NCBI GenBank assembly: GCA_030562195.1
Contig: CM060201.1
Span: forward strand, 26,580,067 to 26,644,066
Source of the DNA: Nipponacmea schrenckii
Taxonomy: Eukaryota > Mollusca > Gastropoda > Lottiidae
Length of the DNA stretch: 64,000 bases
Direction of reading: 5' to 3'
In this document: positions 33,201 through 45,200 of the stretch, piece by piece
Numbering within the stretch: the first letter of the stretch is position 1
How the letters are laid out: the number at the start of each line of letters is the position of its first letter
Program-made: the position numbers and the translations under genes
The notes under the pieces: model-generated
Seen by the model: the letters and a program-made list of their open reading frames with translations, nothing else
Database searches by the model: none
Told to the model about the DNA's origin: nothing

Positions 33201-36200
33201 CATACATTTTGTTTAGAATGTATTCAAGAGTGGTCAAAGGTATGCTCTAATCATCAACCTTATTAAACGCTGTAGAATTTGTATTGACATCTCAGAATAT
33301 GTTACTTTATAACATCATAATGCTATTTCTTTCAGAATGTGAATACATGTCCAGTTGATAGCAGGTTTACCATTTGATTATTGTTAAAAAACCAGGTGAA
33401 GATAAAGTGTTTGATAGGGTAGGTATTCAAATTTGTGTTTTTTAATTTAATCAACTTTAATGGTATTAGAAGTATATTTCAAGATATTGTTTGTGTATAA
33501 GAAAATTTTACCAAAGATACTATTAAATATCACTTGGTACGGTACCTTTTAAAAGAGAAAACTTTTTACTATTAATAGGCATTTTTGATTACTCCTATGT
33601 ATTTTGAAGGCAACTTTTCATAGTTTGTTCAATTTGTAGATAATTATCTGCGTGAAATTTATATGTAAAAATTAAATGCAGAACCTGCTAATAATATTGA
33701 TAATATATACCATCAATAAAGTTTTATTGGATTATGGTATTATAGATCACAGTTGAAGATAGAAATCAACAAGCTGAAGAAGAGGAAGAAGAAGATGAAA
33801 CAGCCTGTGAAGTGTGTGGTCATAGTGATAGGGAAGATAGATTATTGTTATGTGATGGTTGTGACTTAGGGTAAGTTAAATTATATGTAATATCTGGTTT
33901 TGAAATGATTAATTTGTTAACAATTACATGTAAGATTTCACATGTAACTGAGTCTGATCTGAGATGGTCGAAAAAACCTTCAATTTTCTATAAGTTGAAA
34001 GAAAATTTTTTAAAAATCAGTTATGTAAAACAACTGTTGCAAGAATACTTGTTTTTGTGTTCAAAGAGAATTTTTAAAAATCATTTAAATGTAAAAACAA
34101 CTGTTTCAAGAATACTTGTTTTTGTGTTGAAAAGAATTTTTAAAAATCAGTTATGTAAAACAACTGTTTCAAGAATACTTGTTTTTGTGTTGAATAGAAT
34201 TTTTAAAAATCAGTTATGTTAAACAACTCTCGCAACAATGCATCACAAAACAAACAGTTTGTAACATGTTTCTTTCTTAAATAGCCTAGAATAAAATCTA
34301 ATCTTGTTGTGGATTTTAATAAAACTTGGTGTGAGCATTGGAATTGATAAGACGCCGGTCAACTTCAAATTTAAAGTTTTTTTTGTGAACGGTTTTTGAG
34401 TTATTACCCTTGACTTAGTAAAATTGCATCAAAATTTTATTGTGGGTTCAATAGAAGCTACAATTTTCAAAGGATTTCAATGAAACTTGGTATGAGCATT
34501 AACTACCAATACAACCAAAGCAATAACTAACTATATGCAAAGCTGATTTACTCTTTCACAACAACAAATTTTTACGCAATTTTACTAAGTCAAGGGCAAC
34601 AACTCCGAAACCGTTCATCAAAAAATTGTCAAATTGGAACTTAACCACTGCCTTAGTTAGTTATTGGTTGTTCCTTACCTTAACCGAGGACAACTAGTAA
34701 TATACCGTACTGTTGATGAATTGCATTTGAATGAAATCAATTTAAATGTGTATTTTTTCTGGTAGACCTGTTCCTACTTAATCAAGTTATATTGACTAGA
34801 ACACTAATAATACTTTTAGATACCACTGTGAATGTTTAAGTCCACCATTATCTGAAATACCTGTAGAGGAATGGTTTTGTCCAGATTGTGCCAACAGAGA
34901 AGGTATTAAATGTATATTTTAAATGCTATTGTGTTATTTCTCAGTTGATATATCTATCTTCATTATCTAATGAGGTGTCGAAGAGTAGGACTTAAAACTC
35001 ATTCATATCATATCATTTTTCAGTTGAAATAAACTCTACATGTACAGCTTTATGAAAATGAAATAATTTTGTTACCTTATTTGGTAAGATATTTAAAGGC
35101 ATTGTAAAGAGGTTTTCTAAATTTTCTTTGTGCACCAAGGACTCTGATAGCATCAATTTACACATTCTTAATTTGATGTCTGGTTCCTGCAACACTGCTA
35201 TTGACTAATCTCTGTGTTTGATTCTGTCACTAATCGCAAGGTGCCGTATGTTTAACTTGTAGGTATGGCTGAAGTTGTAGATGATAATGATGAAGTAAGA
35301 AATATTATAGCTGAAAATCAACCTCTGACTAGAAGATTAAGGTATCATCGTCGTATAGCTAGAACTAGAGTCAGTGAAAGGGTTAGAGCTAGAATTCAAC
35401 AACATAGAGCTGAAAGACATGGCTTGTGGACATCCTCTGAGGTATAGATACAAGTTTATTGTTTGTTTAAGAATTATAACTCCCACATTACTGTCACCTA
35501 TTAACCATATGGGTTTATCATCATACCTATGATGGTAGTAGTAGGGTCATCACCTCCACAACTAATCAATGTGCATTGTTTATCTCTAGGAAGAAGATGA
35601 TGATGATTATACAGTGGAAGAGAGTGAGGCAAAGACCAGTTCTTCAAATACAGCTTCAACAGCCACAATTCCATCTACTTCATCAGTTTCTGATCCAAGC
35701 ACAGCTACTGCAAGCATTTCATCAGTATCTGATCCAAACACAGCTACTGCAAGCATTTCATCAGTATCTGATCCAAGCACAGCTACTACTAGCACTGCTT
35801 CAACATTAAAAACTCCAAATAAAAAAACAACCAAGAAGCGTAAGGCTACCAGTAAAAAAAAGACAACTAAAAAGAGAAGAAAGAGAAAGACTAAATCCAA
35901 GAAGAAATCTACCACTGGTAAAACTAAAAAGAGGAAAACAAGAAAAAGAAAAACCAAAAAGAAAAAGGTAAGTGAATAATGATACCTATTGTACTGTATT
36001 AAAAGTATTGTTTTTATTTTTTATACGCCCACTTAAATATTTGGACTATATTGTCGTCGCCCCTGTCAGTTCATCCGTCTGTCCATCACTATTTTTTGTA
36101 GACACTATAGAAGCTACAATTCTCTAAGGATTTTAATAAAACTTATTGGAAACTTTGGAACTAGTGATATGGCGGGCGATCAAGTTCGATTTTGATGATT

Positions 36201-39200
36201 TTGCAATGAATGTTTTATGAGTTATTGCCCTTGACTTCTTAAAATCTAGTCAAAATTATATTGTGGGTGCAATAGAAACTACAATTTTCAATTGATTTTG
36301 ATTAAACTTGAGTATTTGAGTAGACAAGACGACAGACAATTGACTTTTTTTCAATGAACAGTTAATGATTTATTGCCCTTGACTTTGTAAAATCTCGTCA
36401 AAATTTTATTGTGGGTGCAATAGTAGCAATAAGTTTCAATAGATTTTGTTAAACTTTGTGTGAGCATTGGAATTGATAAAAAATTTTCAATAAATGATTT
36501 TTGAGTTATTGCCCCATTCAATTTCAATACTGACAGTGGATGAACCTTGCCTGGCAAGCTATCTCCAATGTTATTCTATAAAGAATTGTTCAACATGATG
36601 CTGTGTTAAAAGATGGAAGTTGTGTTTACAGTTAAAAAACATGTGATATAACTATGTGACATATATATTCCTTGAAACTTTATAATTTATTTTGATGCCA
36701 GGTTAAAAAGATCGGTGAAGTGAAGAAAATAACAAGTGTTAAAGGTCGTATTGCAACAACCCTGGGTTTGTCTAAACCACCAACTGGTCGCACAATACCT
36801 CTCCAGAAAAAGTCAGGAGAGAAATCCTTGGATGAACAGCGCAATGAAGTAGGAGCTTCATCACTTTCTTTATTAGGAAGTCGAAATGAGCTTATAGGAT
36901 TTCAAGAGTAAGTACAGCCTTTTAAGAATCTATATTATTCCATATAAATATACTGCTTTGGATCTCCAGAATACTGAAATTTTCAAACTTCGCCACAATA
37001 AGTTTTTGTTCATCATTTAACTTTTCTTGTGTCAAAACTGAAGTACCATTATAATCCAAAAATCCATAAACTAAGTTATAATCCATAAAACTAAGTAATT
37101 AGTTACTGTTAGCTTAGAATCAATTTTCAATAATAACTTAGTCAAACTGATGAATATATATCTCTTATTGCCTAGGTTTGAGAATTTAAATTTTATTTCC
37201 ATTCTTAGAGATTAAAGTGTTGAGATTTTTCAACCCAATTTCCTGCCGTCACAAAGTTGGTACTTATAAAGAGTCATTTAGATGAATAAAAAGCGATGCA
37301 AAGTTTATTAGTTATTACATCTGTGCTGATCTTTGCTAATTATGCATCAACTCTGTGACATTTAGAAATGTAGAAAATAAAGCACAATATCATTTGTTTT
37401 GTTTGATATTGCAGTGAGGATTCACAGGATGTGCCAATGCCAACAACAACTAAAAGATCTAAATCATATAGTACTTCTAAAACTGGTAGTAAATATTCCA
37501 AATCAGCTTTATTATCACATCGTCCTGTTAAATTATCAGCTACAGTACAGAGACGGTAAGTACATAGTTCAATTATACACTCAGTATACTCATAATACTA
37601 AATATCATTTTTATACGCCCACATGGAAATGTGGACGTATATTGCCGTCGCCCCTGTCCGTCGGTCCGTCCACATTTGTTGTATCCACGATAGAGGCTAC
37701 AGTTTTTATTCGATCTTAATGAAACTTGGTATACATGTATATATTGATGATATCTCGGTCAAGTTCGAAAATGGAAATTATCGCATGAACGGTTTTTGAG
37801 TTATTGCACTTGACTTAAACGCGTCAAATTTGGGTTGTATCCACAATAGAGGCTACAGTTTTTATCCGATCTTAATGAAACTTGGTATACATGTATATAT
37901 TGATGATATCTCGGTCAAGTTCGAAAATTGAAATTTTCGCATGAACGGTTTTTGAGTTATTGCCCTTGACTTAGTAAAAACGCGTCAAATTTGGGTTGTA
38001 TCCACAATAGAGGCTACAGTTTTTATCTGATCTTAATGAAACTTGGTATACATGTATATATTGATGATATCTCGGTCAAGTTCGAAAATTGAAATTATCG
38101 AATGAATGGATTTTGAGTTATTGCCCTTGACTTAGTAAAAACACATCAAATTTGGGTTGTATCCACAATAGAGGCTACAGATTTTATCCGATCTTAATGA
38201 AACTTGGTATTCATGTATATATTGATGATATCTCGGTCAAGTTCGAAAATGGAAATTTTCGCATGAACGGTTTTTGAGTTATTGCCCTTGACTTAGTAAA
38301 ACGCGTCAAATTTGGGTTGTATCCACAATAGAGGCTACAGTTTTTATCCGATCTTAATGAAACTTGGTATACATGTATATATTGATGATATCTCGGTCAA
38401 GTTCGAAAATGGAAATTTTCGCATGAACGGTTTTTGAGTTATTGCCCTTGACTTAGTAAAAACCCGTCGAATTTGGGTTGTATCCACAATAGAGGCTATA
38501 GTTTTTATCCGATCTTAATGAAACTTGGTATACATGTATATATTGATGATTGAAATTATCGAATGAACGGATTTTGAGTTATTGCCCTTGACTTAGTAAA
38601 AACGTGTCAAATTTGGGTTGTATTCACGATAGAAGCTACAGTTTTTATCCGATCTTAATGAAACTTGGTATACATGTATATATTGATGATATCTCGGCCA
38701 AGTTTGAAAATGGAAATTATCGCTTGGGTGGTTTTTGAGTTATTGCACTTGACTTAAACAAGTCAAATTTGGGTTGTATCCACAATAGAGGCTACATTTT
38801 TTATCCGATCTTAATGAAACTTGGTATACATGTATATATTGATGATATCTCGGTCAAGTTCGAAAATTGAAATTATCGAATGAACGGATTTTGAGTTATT
38901 GCCCTTGACTTAGTAAAATCGTGTCAAATTTGGGTTGTATTCACGATAGAAGCTACAGTTTTTATCCGATCTTAATGAAACTTGGTATACATGTATATAT
39001 TGATGATATCTCGGCCAAGTTCGAAAATGGAAATTATCGCATGAATGGTTTTTGAGTTATTGCACTTGACTTAGTAAAAACGCGTCAAATTAGGGTTGTA
39101 TCCATGATAGAGGCTACAGTTTTTATCCGATCTTAATGAAACTTGGTATATATTGATGATATCTCGGTCAAGTTCCAAAATGGAAATTATCGAATGAACA

Positions 39201-42200
39201 GATTTTGAGTTATTGCCCTTGACTTATTAAAAACGCGTCAAATTTGGGTTATATCCACGATATAGGCCACAGTTTTTATCAGAAATTCAAATTTGACGAT
39301 TTTTTGATGAATAGTTTATGAGTAATTGCCCTTGACTAAGTAAAATTGCGTAAAAATTCATTTTCTGTAGACACTATAGAAGCTACAATTATCTATGGAT
39401 TTTAATGAAACTTGGTATGAGCATTGGAATTGATAAGAGGGCGGTCAAGTTCGATTTGGATGTTTTTGCGATTAACAGTTTTGGAGTTATTGCCCCTGCC
39501 TCTATATTTGTTGTAGACAAAATAGAAGCTACAATTTTCAATGAAACTTGGTGTGAGCATTAGAATTGATAAGACACAGTCAAGTTCGAATTTGATGATT
39601 TTTCGATGAACAGTTTTTCAGTTATTGCCCTTGACTTAGTAAGATTGTGTCAAAATTTTTTTGTGGTTCAATAGAAGCTACAATTTTCAATGGATTTTGA
39701 TGAAACTTGGTGTTTTTGAGTTTTTGCCCTTGACTTCAATATCCATTTAGTGAATGTTTTTGAGTCATTGCTCTATTTATTTTTCAAATTCAATGCTGCC
39801 AGTGGGCGTATGTTACCTTGCCTGGCAAGCTATCTTTATCTGTTATATCTACAGTACAGAATGAGATAATGAACATGTTCAACACAATGGTGATTTTTTC
39901 GAACAACTATATATTTGAGTTATTGCTATTGACTTAGTGAACATTGATATTGTGGAGAACTTGGATTAGACCTAAACAATGTAAGAGTTTCTGCCTGCGT
40001 TAAAACAGAAAATATACTTTAGATTGGGGGTATCTTGCTAGGCAACTGCTTGTTTTGTAATTTCATCTTAACCTGAATTTCACAATTGAAGGCAAATAGA
40101 GACACCCATATACTTTATTAAGATGGAAATACACATTAGATAGAAACAAATACAAGATTTATCAAAACACTTTAACATTTTGTGATTCTTAGGTATTCAG
40201 ATATATGATGTGGTAAATAAATCACCCAAAATTTTTGAAAACTTTTGTATTTCAGAAAACAATCTCCTACCCCAGAATCTACTAGAGCTGAAGTTAGTAG
40301 TGCCATTCAACCACCAGTTGGAGTTCATAGAGGTGGCCCTTTTGATATTCTTGGTTCTATTATTCACAGTCAAGGAAAACTTCACATGCACAGTAAAGAT
40401 GTTATCATACAGAGAGATGGTAAGATGAAATTTCTTATAGGATAATGAGGTGCAAAAAATATTTGAACACTTAGAATTAAGAGGCAGTATTTGAAATTTT
40501 GATTATGGAAACATTGTAAATTGTTCTGGAAAATATTTCTTAAATATTGTTGTAACTAATATGTATCTCTGCATATGAGCAATCTAATATTTTAAAAGGT
40601 ATGATTTAAAACAGAGCATACTGCATTTTGATTTAGGTTTGGTGTTTTGCTTTAAAATGTAATCGATCAATGATCCTGAAAGGGGTAATAAAAATGAAAC
40701 GGTTAAAATTCCCAGCTAGAACTTCGTTTTTACTGAAAACTTGATACATATATATGATACAATGATCTTGTACATATTAAAGATTTTGTTGAATATTTTT
40801 GTTTTAATTTTTCCATGTGAAGTGGACATATGTTGACAGGGGATTCTCTATCATTCTATTTTATTCGTCTAATTTGTCATTTGAGTAGCTATTTAAAAAG
40901 AGAATTTGTGTATTTCAGGTTCGTTAACATCAACCAAACCTATCAAACCAATCAAACCAATATCATTGAGTACAAATGTTGAAAGAATGGGACGTATAAC
41001 ATTAAGTATGCCAGGTGGGGCAGTAGATAGAGATACATCCCTTAAACCAGCTGAAAGTGACTCCAAGAAAGAAAAGGATTCAAAGCCTAAAACTACTTCA
41101 ACAAGCCAATTTTTGGCCTCATTGATGAAAAAACCAGATGATACTGAGTTGGCAAAGGAAGCTACCAAGGTTCAAACTAAGTCAAGTTCTGAGGAAAAGG
41201 CTGAAGAGAAGAAGGAAACTAACTCAAATGAAAAAGATGAATCAAATAAAATATCACAATTTCAGACCCATGAATCAAAACCACACAAAGACAGTGATAT
41301 AAAAAAGAATGCGAAAGACAGTGAGGATGGAGGAAATATATCAAAAAAATGTCCACCTCCAAGTAATAATCCAGAAAGTCAACTGAACCAATTAACTGAT
41401 GATTCAAATGCAGTACCTGACAGTTCTCATCAGAATATGGAAGAAATTATTTCTGATGACTTAGATTATATTGATGATGTAAATATGTCGCCACCTGATT
41501 CACCTTGTGCTGAACTAACTTTGTCTGATGGTGAAATAGAGAAAAATGGCCATTTCAAACCAGATGATGATAAGATTGATATTGATCACGATCATTTGGA
41601 CCTCAATGACCTTCCATCACCACCAGATTCGCCATGTGCAGAGCTAAACTTTTCAGACAATGAAGGGAAAGAAACTGTTTCTTTCAATGATCCGTTAAAA
41701 GAATCCTCTAAAGCTGTTGGCTCTGGCATTGCACAGGTAACCATTGACAATGTTAAAGATCAAACTTTAGATTCTAATGATAAAGCCCAAAAATGTGATA
41801 ATCAAGGAACAGATGTATCCGTGACATTGGATAACTTAGAGAAACAGACTGAAACTCCTGAGAAAAAAGCAAATTTTGGTGCAACTGTGGTACTTACAGA
41901 GAAAGAAAGGAAGAGATATGCAGATGAACGTGATGATCCATACACTGATAGTGAAACTGAGTTTGATTCTGAAACAATTAGTGCATGGAAATCTGATTCT
42001 GATAAAAGTAACAAGAAGTCTAAAACTTTGAATCAGATGATCAATCCTAAACATACAAAGAAAGATGCAAGCAAAGACACACAAGCTTTGGTTGGGAAAC
42101 TTGATGACAAAGGTCACACACTAATACAGAAGTCTGAGGGTGATGAGCAGAAGAAAGAAGCAAAAATCTCTCATAATATTGATTCTGAGGATTCAATGAC

Positions 42201-45200
42201 TGGAATGGAAGTTGTTGATGAAGTTGGAGATAATTCTGATGCCTATTTAGAGGAGTTGGATGTATCTCCTGTAGGTTCAGTATGTGCGGAACTCAATGAT
42301 GAAAACACTTTAGAAGAGGAGTTGATGAATATGGAGGTACCGTCACCAGATGGGTCACCTTGTGCTGAACTTAATTTATCAGAAGGAGAAATTACAAAGG
42401 AAGATCAAGCTTCAGATGTCGGAGAAATCATTGAGGAGCCCGTTGCTCAGTACTCTCCAGTGATAGATGCAAGAGAAGTCATCAACAAGATTATTGAAGA
42501 AAAGACTAGAGAAAAAGAAAAAAGTCAGTTTTCAAGAAGAAGATCTGATAGAGGATCACCTAGAATTTCCATTGGTCAGTTACTAGATGGAGATGTTGGT
42601 AAACGCTCACGTCGTATATATCGTAGGCATCATTCAAGCGATGAAAGTAGTTCAAGTTCTAGCAGTAATGACAGTGGAGAGGAAGGTGAAGTCAAGTCTA
42701 GAAATGGCACAGACCACAAACGAAGAAGACATCGAAAACACAAACACAAATCAAGTGATGATGAAAGAAGGACTAGAGGTTCAAATCGTAAAACACCCAG
42801 AAAACATAAAAATATTGAACCTGCAGAATATTCTCTCAGTGTGTTGACTCGTATGGATATGTTAGAAGGAAAACATTCGAGAAGTGATAGAGATAAGAAA
42901 AGTGATAGACATGAGCATCGAGACAGACGTGATAGTGATAAAGCTAGAAGAGATGACAGAGGAAGTTCTGTACGTAGTGCTGATAAACATAGTAGGAGAG
43001 ACAAGTCTGACAGAGATTTTTACTCAAGTCATGAAAAAGATTGGGAGCGAGATCAACGTACATCACGTTTTGAAAGAGAGCGTTCAGAGAGAGATGTTAG
43101 AATGGAGAGGAATTTTAGATCAGAAAAAGAAGAAAGAGTTGAAAGAGGCTACCGTTCTGACCGAGTAGAACGAGAACAGAGGTCCGATAGAGATCATAGA
43201 TTAGAAAGACATCGAGGTAGAGATTACAGACCTGAAGAGGAATTTTTACCAGACACTGGAAGACACTCTGTAGAGAGGGATCATGACAAAGGCCATCGTA
43301 AGCGCAGACATAGGTCAAAATCACGAAGCACATCACCTTATCGTTCTAGAAGCCACCATAAAGACTCATCTAAAGATAGAAGAAGGACACCATCCAAAGA
43401 AAAAGATCATCAACGTTCGAATAAGAAAAGGAAGGACAAGTCATCTGAAAGAGAAAGGCCAGCTATAAGAGAGAAATCACCCTTTTGGGATCATGAAAGG
43501 GAAAGGGGAATAAGTCCAGTCGATTGGAATAGAAGTCCAGTTGTAAGTGTTGAGAAGAGTCCAGAACGTGAAGTGATAATTAGGAGAAGACGCAGAGTAC
43601 ATATTGATGATAGTACAATTACTGATGGTGCCCACACTTCCAAGAAAAAGAGGAAAGATAAAAATAAACGTGACAAAAGACCCAGAAGTCCCAAAAGTCC
43701 TCCACCTCCTGAGACAATATCTCCAATATTATTGTCAGATGGTGATGTGGAAAAAGAACCAGCACCTAAACAGAAAAAAAAGGGTAGAAAGAAGAGGAAA
43801 GGAAAAAGAAAGAAGGGCCCTCCAGCACCTCCTGGTATGTTCTTTAAAGAATTAGAAGATGATGCTATATTAGTGGGAGAAATAGAACATGTAGAAATTG
43901 AAATACCTTCAGATGAAAGTGAAGAAGAAACTGTTACAGTTTCTAAAGTTCCCAATACTAGTGCAACAAACAATGGGAATGAATTATATGACCCTCTTGA
44001 AATGGCATCACCTAGATCACAGTCATCTTCGCAACTTCTATCTCCAAGATCTCCGACATCAGTTCGGTCGAAGTCCCAAGAGAAAGAAAACCATGGAAAT
44101 TTATCAGATGATCCCTCGGATTATGATCCAGCTCATCCAACAGATGATGATTTTAAGTTGGTCAAATCCCCACTTTTAAATTCTTCAAAACCATCCTCAC
44201 CTGCTCGTGTGGTGATAATGTCTTGTCAGAAAGATAGTATAGTCGCTTCTCCTGACCTATCTACTAGTCAAAATACTGAAGCCATGCGAATAGAAATTTC
44301 AAATGATAAAGCAAAGTGTTCTGAAAAAGTATCTCCAGAAGCTTCCCCAGTGCCATTGACGATCGATGCACCAGAACAAGAAATATTACCCATATCTCCT
44401 GCAGTATCACCTCATATCTGTGAAGCAAAGTCAACTCCTGTTCCTACCCTAACTAAATCTGTAGCCTTCCCCATCATCTCATCTCTGGCCACAGTAACAC
44501 CAGCAAAACGTACTATTTCACCTATTTTCCCACTAACACTCACAGCCACTCCAACTACAGAAGCTCCATCAAAGCCTACAGTCACTCCAGTTTCAATTGC
44601 TATATCAAAACCTTCAGTATCTCCTATTTTTCCATCTACGACCACAGTTACAACAACAAAATCATCAATTTCTCCAATTTTCCCATCGCCTAAATTACAA
44701 GAGGATCGTATTTTAACTGCACCACCAAACAAATCACCCATAGCCATTGTTAAACCAAATGAGCCTTTCATTACATCTGTCTTGCCTCCATCTTCTCACC
44801 AGTCTGTTGGACTCCTACCTAATCCTACATCTACAGCAAATCCACCCATAGGTCAGGTATTCCCTACACTTCAATCAACTGATTCTCCTTTTGCTCAACC
44901 TCGTCCTATTCCTATGTCTTCAACCTTAACTTCAATAATGAATGGGTCAAAGATGCATGTTGAACCTGCACCTCGACCAAGAAGTTTGCTTTCATTACCT
45001 TTCCCTCCACTTACATCTAATCAAACTAGGCCAGGCTTCAACCAATTAACTGAAATAAACAGACTTCTAAATACCCAAGCACGTCTGGCAGGAATTAGGC
45101 CTGATCCAAAAACTGGAGGAGTGTTTAAGATACCAGCACCTCCAGTTGACCATTCTGAAACATTAGAGGTAGTTGATATGGATATTGATAAAGACAGTAA

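Noticed and set aside
33905..34222. A 105-residue ORF with internal repeats in the PHRF1 intron
   Set aside because: It is a translation of the ~65-base intronic tandem repeat, without conserved codon features.
35607..35957. Antisense ORF rich in Leu/Phe/Val
   Set aside because: It is the reverse of the Lys/Ser-rich PHRF1 exon; no splice or domain evidence supports it.
43491..43973. Antisense 160-residue ORF in the PHRF1 giant exon
   Set aside because: Serine/leucine/phenylalanine-rich reading opposite an RS/Lys-rich exon, with no recognisable domain.
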